Made by a program: the position numbers and the translations under genes
The notes under the pieces: model-generated
What the model was told of the DNA's origin: nothing
Seen by the model: only the letters and a program-made list of their open reading frames with translations
Database searches by the model: none
Origin: Bradyrhizobium sp. 21
GTDB lineage: Bacteria; Pseudomonadota; Alphaproteobacteria; Rhizobiales; Xanthobacteraceae
DNA: 64,000 bases
Direction: 5' to 3'
Assembly: GCF_023073335.1 (NCBI RefSeq)
Contig: NZ_JADPJG010000035.1
Coordinates: forward strand, 874,950 to 938,949
Shown: positions 1-8,487 of the stretch, piece after piece
Numbering within the stretch: position 1 is the stretch's first letter
Layout: every line of letters begins with the position of its first letter

Positions 1-425
1 TGAGCGAGGATCGCTACCGCCATCTCACCTACGACCTCACGCTTGCGGCGGCGACCACGCTGGTGCGGCTCAATCCGCAGATGATTTTCACTTACGTCAC
101 AGGCGCCGGTACCGATTCCACCGAGCAGGGGCCGCGGATGTGGGCGCGGGTCAAGGGCAAGACCGAGAACGATCTGCTCAAGCTGCCGTTCAAGGGCGCC
201 TACATGTTCCGGCCCGGCGCGATCCAGCCCCTGCACGGTGCCCGCTCCAAGACCGCGTGGGTGCAGGCCGTGTATACCGCAACCTCGCCACTCTGGTCGG
301 TGCTGCGTCGGCTCTCGCCGTGGCTCGTCACGTCGACCGAGCAGATGGGCCGCGCCATGATCCGGGTGGCCCGGGAGGGCTATCCGCGCAAGGTGCTGGA
401 GATGGAGGATATCAATAGCCTCTAA
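1..425 (+). CDS. NAD-dependent epimerase-like protein, C-terminal part (5' end outside window)
   Basis: The reading frame is open from base 3 and ends at TAA 423-425, so about 140 C-terminal residues are visible and the start lies upstream. The sequence (RHLTYDLTLAAATTL, then TYVTGAGTDSTE, then MWARVKGKTENDLL, then YMFRPGAIQPL) matches the C-terminal half of short YbjT/epimerase-like NAD(P)-binding proteins common in rhizobia. The Rossmann nucleotide-binding end would be in the missing part. The substrate is unknown. It reads in the same direction as the following housekeeping genes. Family membership is from remembered sequence similarity. Confidence 0.75.
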   Translation, partial: SEDRYRHLTYDLTLAAATTLVRLNPQMIFTYVTGAGTDSTEQGPRMWARVKGKTENDLLKLPFKGAYMFRPGAIQPLHGARSKTAWVQAVYTATSPLWSVLRRLSPWLVTSTEQMGRAMIRVAREGYPRKVLEMEDINSL

Positions 426-509
426 TGCACCGGGGACGTTAGCTTCGCGGAAATTTCGGCGCCCGTGCGCGTTGAGCCGTATCCGCACCTCCGAGGAGAA
501 ATATCGGCG

Positions 510-947
510 ATGTCTCCCCAGCTCAAACTGATCGCTCTCGAACCCGACGACCTCGCCGTGATCTCGACGCACGTCCAGGACGCTCGCGTGCAGCCCTCGG
601 ACATCGTCTGGCGGCAAAGCGAAAAGCGGCTGGTGGTCGGCATGAGCCGGCTGGACTGGGAACAGACGCTGGACGGCGACGCCGAGCCGCGCCGGCTGGT
701 CGCCGCGCTCCGTTTCGACCGTGTGCTCGCCTGCAAATCGCGCAACATCGACCTCGCCGCGCCGGACACGATCCTGGACCTCGTCGGCATCGAATTCCAC
801 GGCCAGGACGCTCCCAGCGGCAGCGCGCTGCTCCTGTTCGCTCAGGGCGGCGCCATCCGCCTCGACGTCGAATGCCTGGAATGCGAGCTGACCGACCTGG
901 GGATGGACGAGCTGGGGACGGGGTTGGAGGTTGAAGGGGAGGGGTGA
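510..947 (+). CDS. DUF2948 family protein
   Basis: This encodes a 145-aa soluble protein with no signal peptide or membrane segment. I start it at ATG 510 and not at the upstream GTG 465, because GAGGAGAA (493-500) sits at ribosome-binding distance and the protein then begins MSPQLKLIALEPDDL, typical of DUF2948 proteins. The family is conserved just upstream of hisD in Rhizobiales, which fits here. No biochemical role is known. The acidic tail (ELGTGLEVEGEG) is unremarkable. Confidence 0.8.
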   Translation: MSPQLKLIALEPDDLAVISTHVQDARVQPSDIVWRQSEKRLVVGMSRLDWEQTLDGDAEPRRLVAALRFDRVLACKSRNIDLAAPDTILDLVGIEFHGQDAPSGSALLLFAQGGAIRLDVECLECELTDLGMDELGTGLEVEGEG

Positions 948-990
948 GGTGGCGCGTAAGGGGCGGAATCTCGTGTCACATCTCCGCTGC

Positions 991-1106
991 CGTCCTGGCG
1001 AAAGCCAGGACCCATTGCCCCAAGGCTTTGTTGTTGAACGAAATGTGTCCCAATTCCGTCCCTTCACGGCTGCCGGTGGTAATGGGTCCTGGCTTTCGCC
1101 AGGACG
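991..1106. repeat. Palindromic intergenic repeat (REP-like inverted repeat)
   Basis: Two 26-bp arms (991-1016 and 1081-1106) are exact reverse complements, separated by 64 bp. Each arm itself contains a short inverted repeat (cctggcgaaagccagg). Elements built on this motif recur in Bradyrhizobium intergenic DNA. It fills most of the 276-bp gap before hisD and contains no gene. Confidence 0.75.
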
Positions 1107-1223
1107 ACGACGGAGGGGAACGGCCGGCCGCAAGGGTTGACGCCGCTTCCCCGCCGCGCCATTGAGCAGGGGGCCTTGTGACGCCAATCTGCCCCTAGAG
1201 CCCAGCCAAAAGACCATCGCAAA

Positions 1224-2515
<1,292 letters not shown>

Positions 2516-2519
<4 letters not shown>

Positions 2520-3013
2520 CAGAGCTGCCCGCACAGGACGACTCGACCAATCGCATCGTCGGCGTCACGCTCGACGAGGACTCGATCGGACGTTCCGGGC
2601 CCGACATCGAGCATGAGCGCGCGATCGCGATCTACGATCTGATCGAGCAGAACCTGTTCGCGCCCGACGGTGCGGACGGGAAGGGGCCGTTCACGCTGCA
2701 CATCGGCATCACCGGCAGCCGCCTGATGTTCGACATCCGCCGCGAGGACGGCACGCCCGTGGTCGCCCATCTGTTGTCGTTGACCCCGTTCCGGCGGATC
2801 GTGAAGGACTATTTCATGATCTGCGACAGCTACTACCAGGCGATACGCACCGCGACCCCCGACAAGATCGAGGCCATCGACATGGGCCGCCGCGGCATCC
2901 ATGACGAGGGATCGCGTACGCTGCAGGAGCGCTTGAAGGGCAAGGTGCGTGTCGACTTCGAGACCTCGCGCCGGCTGTTCACGCTCATTACTGTCCTGCA
3001 CTGGAAGGGTTAG
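2516..3013 (+). CDS. UPF0262 family protein
   Basis: This 165-aa protein starts at ATG 2516 inside the hisD stop (ATGA overlap). Its sequence (IVGVTLDEDSIGRSGPDIEHE, then LHIGITGSRLMFDIR, then KDYFMICDSYYQAI) is characteristic of UPF0262, a conserved alphaproteobacterial family of unknown function that almost always follows hisD. There is no signal peptide or membrane span. The longer frame beginning at 2126 is hisD read in another phase and is not used. Function is unknown; the coupling suggests co-expression with hisD. Confidence 0.9.
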
Positions 3014-3062
3014 GGCATGGCCCGGAAAAGTGTGCAGCGGTTTTCCGACAAGGCCATGCCCT
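3012..3062. repeat. Palindromic repeat, nested hairpin
   Basis: An outer 11-bp perfect stem (agggcatggcc/ggccatgccct) encloses a second stem (cggaaaa/ttttccg) around gtgtgcagcgg. This composite palindrome is a common dispersed element in Bradyrhizobium and relatives. It begins at the UPF0262 stop codon and may attenuate read-through. There is no T-run, so I do not call it a terminator. Confidence 0.7.
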
Positions 3063-3084
3063 CTATCAAAAGAGGCTAGGCGCG

Positions 3085-3552
3085 ATGGCGGGTCCGCCAC
3101 GCGCACGCGATCCGCAATCGGTGCTGTTCGCTTGCGCCATGAACAGCGTGCGCTCGCCGATGGCCGAGAGCCTGTTGCGGCACATGTTCCCGCAAGGCCT
3201 CTACGTGAAGTCGGCCGGCGCCAGGCGCGGTGAGCTCGATCCGTTCGCGGTCAGCGTGATGGCTGAGCTCGGTCAGGACATCTCCACCCACAAGCCGCAG
3301 ACCTTCGAGGAGCTGGAGGATTGGGAGGGGCTGAATTTCGACCTGATCATCACGCTGTCGCCGGAAGCGCACCACAAGGCGCTGGAGCTGACCCGGACGC
3401 TCGCCGCCGACGTCGAGTACTGGCCGACGCATGATCCCACCACGATGGAAGGCAGTCGCGACCAGAAGTTGGCCGCCTATCGCGAGGTCTGCGACCAGCT
3501 GCTGCTGCGCATCCGCCGGCGCTTCGCCAAGGTGGGTGCGCCGAGCGGGTAG
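3085..3552 (+). CDS. Low-molecular-weight protein-tyrosine-phosphatase-like protein
   Basis: The 155-aa cytoplasmic protein carries the CX5R(S) phosphate-binding loop of the LMW-PTP/arsenate reductase fold at residues 17-24 (CAMNSVRS). A DPTTMEGS segment near residue 121 supplies the second conserved Asp. Family members dephosphorylate phosphotyrosine or reduce arsenate; the substrate here is not known. It belongs to the conserved hisD-UPF0262-phosphatase run. ATG 3085 follows the palindrome by 22 bp and a GAGG-like purine stretch. In some relatives infA comes next; here the 155-bp gap before maf is too short for it. Confidence 0.88.
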   Translation: MAGPPRARDPQSVLFACAMNSVRSPMAESLLRHMFPQGLYVKSAGARRGELDPFAVSVMAELGQDISTHKPQTFEELEDWEGLNFDLIITLSPEAHHKALELTRTLAADVEYWPTHDPTTMEGSRDQKLAAYREVCDQLLLRIRRRFAKVGAPSG

Positions 3553-3707
3553 CAATCGGCGTCCGTAACACCCGCGTCACAGACCGCAGGCACAGCCATG
3601 TCGGGACTTCGAATCGCTTAAGTCCGGGTTCCCGGGTTGTGAAATCAGCCTCCTTCCGATAGGTTCCGCGCGCAATTCACCCCCTGCTTCATCCCCCAAA
3701 TCACCTG

Positions 3708-4337
3708 ATGCTTGGCCGCCCCAAATTCGTACTTGCCTCCGGTTCGCCGCGGCGCCTGTCGCTGCTCAACCAGGCCGGCATCGAGCCGGACGCGCTCCGG
3801 CCGGCCGACGTCGACGAGACGCCGAAGCGGGGCGAGCTGCCGCGCGCCTGCGCCAACCGGCTCGCGCGGGCCAAGGCCGATGCGGCGCTCAAATCGGTCC
3901 AGCTCGACGACGAGTTGCGCGGCGCCTTCATCCTTTCCGCCGACACCGTCGTGGCGGTCGGCCGCCGCATCCTGCCCAAGGCCAACCTCGTCGACGAGGC
4001 CGCGCAGTGCCTGCGGCTGCTCTCGGGCCGCAACCACCGCGTCTACACTGCGATCACCCTGGTGACGCCGCGCGAGGCCTTCCGCCAGCGTCTGGTCGAG
4101 ACCCGCGTCCGCTTCAAGCGGCTCTCGGAGGACGACATCCAGGCCTATATCGGCTCCGGCGAATGGCGCGGCAAAGCTGGCGGCTACGCCGTGCAGGGCA
4201 TCGCCGGCTCCTTCGTGGTGAAGATGGTGGGGTCCTATACCAACGTGGTCGGCCTGCCGCTCTACGAGACCACCACGCTGCTCGGCGGCGAGGGTTTCCC
4301 GATCCGCTTCGGCTGGCTCAACGCCACCGCCGTGTGA
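3708..4337 (+). CDS. maf: Maf-family nucleotide pyrophosphatase
   Basis: Maf proteins hydrolyse non-canonical or modified nucleoside triphosphates to monophosphates. The 209-aa protein begins with the family signature VLASGSPRRLSLLNQAG. It continues with SADTVVAVGRRILPKA and GKAGGYAVQGIAGSFV, which hold the conserved metal- and base-contacting positions, and ends with TNVVGLPLYETTTLL. ATG 3708 is the only start that preserves the N-terminal motif. It is followed by yacG, a typical alphaproteobacterial pairing. Whether it is the YhdE type (dTTP/UTP) or the YceF type (m7GTP) is not decided here. Confidence 0.93.
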   Translation: MLGRPKFVLASGSPRRLSLLNQAGIEPDALRPADVDETPKRGELPRACANRLARAKADAALKSVQLDDELRGAFILSADTVVAVGRRILPKANLVDEAAQCLRLLSGRNHRVYTAITLVTPREAFRQRLVETRVRFKRLSEDDIQAYIGSGEWRGKAGGYAVQGIAGSFVVKMVGSYTNVVGLPLYETTTLLGGEGFPIRFGWLNATAV

Positions 4338-4480
4338 GCGGCCGGACAAAAAATCTCGAAAACAACCCCATGCACAGTAGAATGGCCCGACCGGACCCCG
4401 GCGGGATGCATGCGCCGCCGCCTGAGGAACCCGTTCGCCGTCAGGATCTTGAATTCCACCCCGTGTAAGCTGCCGACATC

Positions 4481-4663
4481 ATGGACGACCACGTCAAAAA
4501 GCCCGCCGGCCCCCTCAAAGCCTGCCCGATCTGCGGCAAGCCGCAGTCCGAGGCTACCCTTCCGTTCTGCTCATCGCGCTGCCGCGACGTCGATTTGAAT
4601 CGCTGGCTGAAAGGCTCCTACGTCATCCCCGGCCGCGACGACGAGGCAGATGGCGAAGAATAG
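4481..4663 (+). CDS. yacG: DNA gyrase inhibitor YacG, zinc-finger protein
   Basis: This 60-aa protein has the YacG zinc site, CPICGKP (residues 16-22) and CSSRCRDVDLNRWL (residues 31-44), giving the CX2C-X11-CX3C spacing. In E. coli YacG binds GyrB and inhibits gyrase. The acidic C-terminus (RDDEADGEE) is normal for the family. It lies 143 bp after maf. This is the last ordinary chromosomal protein gene before the tRNA and the island. Confidence 0.93.
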   Translation: MDDHVKKPAGPLKACPICGKPQSEATLPFCSSRCRDVDLNRWLKGSYVIPGRDDEADGEE

Positions 4664-4859
4664 TAAGTAATATCAATTGTTTACCGAAGGGGCTGATCGG
4701 CCGGTCGCCAGCCGCGGCGAGCCCGCCCCACCTTGTGCACAGCCGGGCCGCGCCTGGCGAAGTCCGTTGGCGAAGCCGGGTGGACAGGCCGCTTCCAGCC
4801 CACTATAAACCGCCCGCTCGATGGGCCTTGACCTTCTCTTTGGGTCCTTCCCTCAGCAC

Positions 4860-4935
4860 GCCCAGGTAGCTCAGTTGGTAGAGCATGCGACTGAAAATCG
4901 CAGTGTCGGTGGTTCGATTCCGCCCCTGGGCACCA
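4860..4935 (+). tRNA. tRNA-Phe (anticodon GAA), probable island integration site
   Basis: This is a 76-nt cloverleaf including encoded CCA. The acceptor is GCCCAGG/CCTGGGC with discriminator A, the D-arm contains AGCTCAGTTGGTAGAGC, the anticodon loop is CTGAAAA with GAA, and the T-arm contains GGTTCGATTCC. The gene is intact, as expected when an integrating element restores the 3' end. An integrase starts 85 bp downstream on the same strand. Confidence 0.97.
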
Positions 4936-5020
4936 CGGCTCTTCTAAGAGCCTGATATCCAAAGCATTTCAGCAAGATCAACGGCTTAGCGCTACGGTTT
5001 TGGTACAAAACGGTGGTACA

Positions 5021-6601
5021 ATGCCGCTTGCAATGTCACGTCCATGGAAGCACCCGAAAACTGGGATCTATCAGCTCCGAAAAGTCGTCCCGGAGGAGCT
5101 CCGCAAAATTGTTGGCAAGCGCGAGGAGAAGGTCAGCCTTCAAACCCGCGACCCGGCGGAAGCAAAGGTGCGTCACGCCAAGGCGCTCGCTGAGCTCGAG
5201 GCTCGATGGGCCAATCTGCGTGCAGGTCCGAAGCCTCTGACAGAGCGTGAAGCGCACCAACTGGCCATCGTCTCGTATGATCGCTGGTTGGAGCAATACA
5301 GGGATAATCCTAGTCAACAGACCAATTGGGATATCGGGGTTGGCCATCGGCTCTTTTGCCCTCCGCCGACCAGGGAAGAAAAAGGAGCGGCTCGCGCGCA
5401 ATCGGTCGATCTCTGTTCTCCCGAGCCGGAGTTGTACACGATCGCTCGAATGGAGCAGGCCTGTCTGGAAGCCGCGGACGGCTACCTTAGCGCTCACGGG
5501 TTTTCTGACGATTGGCAGAATCGACGAACCATGGCTCGCGCCATTGGAGCTGCCATACAGCGCGCAAGTCTGGTGCTAGCCAAGTTGGCAAAAGGGGAAA
5601 CCGTTCCAGGGTTTCCCTTCCCGAATTTGTCCGTATCGCGGGGCGCATCAGTCGCTCGCTCGCCAGGGCGAGCCGTCACATTCCAAGATCTTCTGGATGG
5701 CTGGGCGGCCGAGCGACGGCCGGTAGCCAAGACTGTTTACGAGTGGTCGCGCGTCATCCGGGAACTGGAAAAATATCTCGGACATACCGATGTCCATCGC
5801 CTGACTGCGGAGAACCTCGTCGATTGGAAGCGAGCGTTGGTGGCCGCGGGATTGCGGGCGAAGACCATCCAAGGTTCGAAGTTGTCGCCAGTGCGGGCGA
5901 TCCTGCAATGGGGACTACAGAACAAGCTGGTTAGCTCCAATGCTGCCGAAGGCGTTTCGCTGGACGTCAAAGCCAAACAAGGAGAACGCAAACGAAGCTT
6001 CACCGATGAAGAGGCCAAAATCATCCTTCGCGCCGCGCGCTCGGAGAATGATCCGGTCAAGCGATGGGTCCCGTGGGTCGGTGCCTACACTGGAGCACGA
6101 CTATCCGAGATCTGCCAGTTGCGGCGCGAGGATGTCCTGAAGGTCGAGGACATCTGGTGCATGAAGCTAGTGCCAGAAGCAGGCTCGCTCAAGACTTCAG
6201 GATCGGAGCGAGTTGTCCCTGTTCACCCTGCGCTGATTGAGAGTGGCTTTCTCAACTTCGTCGTTGGGATCAAAGCCGGTCCTCTGTTCGCCGCACTTTC
6301 TCCAGACAAGTTCGGCAAGCGTGGCGGCAACGGCACCAAGATGATCGGGCGTTTTGTGCGTCAACTTGGGCTGAAAGACCCGCGGCTATCGCCAAGTCAC
6401 TCCTGGCGTCATCGTATTAAGACGCTTGGACGAAAACATGGGCTTGCCCAAGATATTCTGAATGCGATCACAGGTCATGGATCGAAGTCGGTGGCTGACT
6501 CGTATGGCGAATTTCCGGTGGAGGCGCTCTATCGAGAGCTGTGCAAAATTCCGGCTCTTCAATTGCAGGACAGCAAGATCACTGAGGCGGATGAGAATTA
6601 A
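5021..6601 (+). CDS. Tyrosine site-specific recombinase (integrase)
   Basis: This is a 526-aa integrase immediately downstream of tRNA-Phe, oriented away from it. The N-terminus (WKHPKTGIYQLRKVVPEELR) is the DUF6538-type arm-binding segment. A SAM-like core-binding domain follows (near RAVTFQDLLDGWAAE). The catalytic domain shows Arg in GAYTGARLSEICQLR, the HxxR box in SHSWRHRIKT, the second His in ITGHGSKS and the nucleophilic Tyr in VADSYGEFP. ATG 5021 is preferred over TTG 5000. The context indicates the enzyme that inserts the adjacent island into the tRNA 3' end. All catalytic residues are present, so it may be active. Confidence 0.94.
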   Translation: MPLAMSRPWKHPKTGIYQLRKVVPEELRKIVGKREEKVSLQTRDPAEAKVRHAKALAELEARWANLRAGPKPLTEREAHQLAIVSYDRWLEQYRDNPSQQTNWDIGVGHRLFCPPPTREEKGAARAQSVDLCSPEPELYTIARMEQACLEAADGYLSAHGFSDDWQNRRTMARAIGAAIQRASLVLAKLAKGETVPGFPFPNLSVSRGASVARSPGRAVTFQDLLDGWAAERRPVAKTVYEWSRVIRELEKYLGHTDVHRLTAENLVDWKRALVAAGLRAKTIQGSKLSPVRAILQWGLQNKLVSSNAAEGVSLDVKAKQGERKRSFTDEEAKIILRAARSENDPVKRWVPWVGAYTGARLSEICQLRREDVLKVEDIWCMKLVPEAGSLKTSGSERVVPVHPALIESGFLNFVVGIKAGPLFAALSPDKFGKRGGNGTKMIGRFVRQLGLKDPRLSPSHSWRHRIKTLGRKHGLAQDILNAITGHGSKSVADSYGEFPVEALYRELCKIPALQLQDSKITEADEN

Positions 6602-7060
6602 ACGGAGGTGAGAATCCCTCACACGCGGACGTGTGGACCGATGGCCGCTCTTGGCTGTTTTGCGATCCGAGGAAGCGCCGGGACGGACTTTCCGAGATCG
6701 CTGACTGGCGTCATTCAGGCGGCACGCTTTGAGTTGGGAAGACGAGTGCCCCAGCAAGGCGCGCTTGGCGATCGCCAGGTCTGAGGACGGGGAGCTCGCG
6801 TCTCAAGGAAGACCGATTGCTCGGTCCGGCATTCTTGCCCGCCGTGGGCAAAACGTAGAGCACGATCCGTCGCCGTGCCGTCGGTCGAGGCGGGCAAGCA
6901 GGCGGGTGAAGGGTAAGCCGCTGGATCCTCTAAATCCATAGATCAAACTATGAGAGCTCGACGCTGTTGATCATATCGCGGCATCTACAGTTGCCAACGG
7001 TCCGCAACACAATGCTGCTGCTGGACTTTAGATGAAACAGAGGCTTAAGTGGGAGCCGCG
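6602..7060. other. Intergenic stretch after the integrase, no gene recognised
   Basis: The short frames here have no recognisable similarity and no convincing ribosome-binding sites. A small 6-bp hairpin (6620-6635, cacacg/cgtgtg) follows the integrase stop and may end its transcript. Confidence 0.4.
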
Positions 7061-7094
7061 GCCAAGCGCCCGCGCAGATGCGCGGGCGCTTGGC
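7061..7094. promoter_or_regulatory. Perfect 15-bp GC-rich hairpin upstream of the methyltransferase
   Basis: gccaagcgcccgcgc (7061-7075) pairs perfectly with 7080-7094 around the loop agat. It ends 54 bp before the methyltransferase ATG. There is no T-run on either strand, so it could be a factor-dependent terminator, an RNA structure in the leader, or a palindromic operator. Methyltransferase genes are often autoregulated, but no controller gene sits beside this one. Confidence 0.6.
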
Positions 7095-7148
7095 TGTGAA
7101 TGCCTTGGACGATACTCTCTACCGGGCTCGAATCGGCGTGGGAGCTAA

Positions 7149-8429
7149 ATGGGGACGAGCGTGCAGAAGAGCCGTCGGCAGCCTGTCTTTATCGATGCCT
7201 TTGCAGGTTGCGGCGGCCTCAGCCTGGGCCTGCTTCGGTCCGGGTGGCGGGGCATGTTTGCGATCGAGAAGGATGCGTTCGCGTTCGACACGCTGAAATT
7301 CAACTTAATCGAACCCGGCGCGCGGCTCCGCTACGATTGGCCCAAATGGCTTGAACAGCAACCGTGGACGATCGAGTCGTTAATGAGCTCGCACGGACGC
7401 AGGCTCTTGGCGCTCCGTGGCCAAGTCGATCTCCTTGCGGGAGGGCCGCCTTGTCAAGGTTTCTCCAGCGCAGGCCGCCGACGCCAAGGAGATCCTCGGA
7501 ACGGTCTGGTGGAACGCTATTTGGAGTTCGTTGAGCTCGTACGTCCCAAAATGGTGCTGATCGAGAATGTGCGCGGGATTACGTATGACTTTGCTGGTGA
7601 CGACGACCGCATTCCACCCCGAAACTTCGCGGCGGAACTGATAGCACGGCTCGGCCGGCGCTATCATGTCTACAAGGACACGGTTCGTTGCTCCGAATAT
7701 GGGGTACCCCAGCAACGGCCTCGGTTCTTCCTTATCGGCATGCTGAAATCTGAGATGAGAGAGCTGCCAAGTCGAGATACCCCCTTCGCTCGGCTGCGGT
7801 CTGCAAAATCTCGCTTCCTCGCCGAGCGAGGACTTAGCTCCAGGGTGAGTTGTAAGCAGGCGATCTCCGATCTCGAGCGCTCTCATGCAGGTTTAGGTCC
7901 TTGTCTGGATTCCAAGGGGTACGATGCCTTGCTTACGGCTCGTCCGCGGACTGCCTACCAGCGTTTGATGCGCGATAGATTTGCCGGTGTCGTTCCCGAT
8001 ACCCGGCTCGCCAAGCACCGCCCCAATATTGTCGAGCGCTTCACGAACATCATCGCAGAATGCAAGGCAGCGGGCCGGCTCAGCGTGCAGCTGAACCGCG
8101 AGATGCGGGACCGCTACGGGATGAAAAAAATGGCGACTCGTGTGCTCGACCCAGATAAGGCTGCCCCGACTATAACCAGCATGCCTGACGACCTGCTGCA
8201 TTATTCAGAGCCCAGGACCTTAACAGTCCGCGAGAACGCGCGGCTGCAGACGTTTCCGGACTGGTTTGCATTCCAGGGGAAATACACGACGGGAGGCGAG
8301 CGCCGAGCTCGCGAGGTGCCCAGATTCACGCAGGTGGCTAACGCTGTTCCGCCGCTGATCGCGGAGATGTGGGGGGAGGTGCTGCTGAAGTATCTAGCTG
8401 CCGCAAGCTCTGACAGCTTGGCGGCATAG
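7149..8429 (+). CDS. dcm: DNA (cytosine-5-)-methyltransferase
   Basis: This 426-aa C5-methylase transfers a methyl group from S-adenosylmethionine to cytosine in a specific DNA site. Conserved motifs are in order: I at residues 18-25 (FAGCGGLS), IV with the catalytic Cys102 (GGPPCQGFS), VI near residue 139 (ENVRG), VIII (QQRPRFFLIG) and X near the C-terminus (VANAVPPLIAEMWGE). The target-recognition region lies between VIII and X; its specificity cannot be read. ATG 7149 has ggag eight bases upstream. It leads a same-strand run ending in a Vsr gene, suggesting it marks self DNA for the linked restriction-like genes. Confidence 0.96.
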   Translation: MGTSVQKSRRQPVFIDAFAGCGGLSLGLLRSGWRGMFAIEKDAFAFDTLKFNLIEPGARLRYDWPKWLEQQPWTIESLMSSHGRRLLALRGQVDLLAGGPPCQGFSSAGRRRQGDPRNGLVERYLEFVELVRPKMVLIENVRGITYDFAGDDDRIPPRNFAAELIARLGRRYHVYKDTVRCSEYGVPQQRPRFFLIGMLKSEMRELPSRDTPFARLRSAKSRFLAERGLSSRVSCKQAISDLERSHAGLGPCLDSKGYDALLTARPRTAYQRLMRDRFAGVVPDTRLAKHRPNIVERFTNIIAECKAAGRLSVQLNREMRDRYGMKKMATRVLDPDKAAPTITSMPDDLLHYSEPRTLTVRENARLQTFPDWFAFQGKYTTGGERRAREVPRFTQVANAVPPLIAEMWGEVLLKYLAAASSDSLAA

Positions 8430-8487
8430 AATGACTGACATTAGATAGCTGATCAACTTGGATAAGTCCGTGAAGCAGGAGAGCCGA

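Noticed and set aside
3553..3707. Looked for infA between the phosphatase and maf genes
   Set aside because: The 155-bp gap cannot hold a 72-codon gene, and no IF-1-like sequence was seen.
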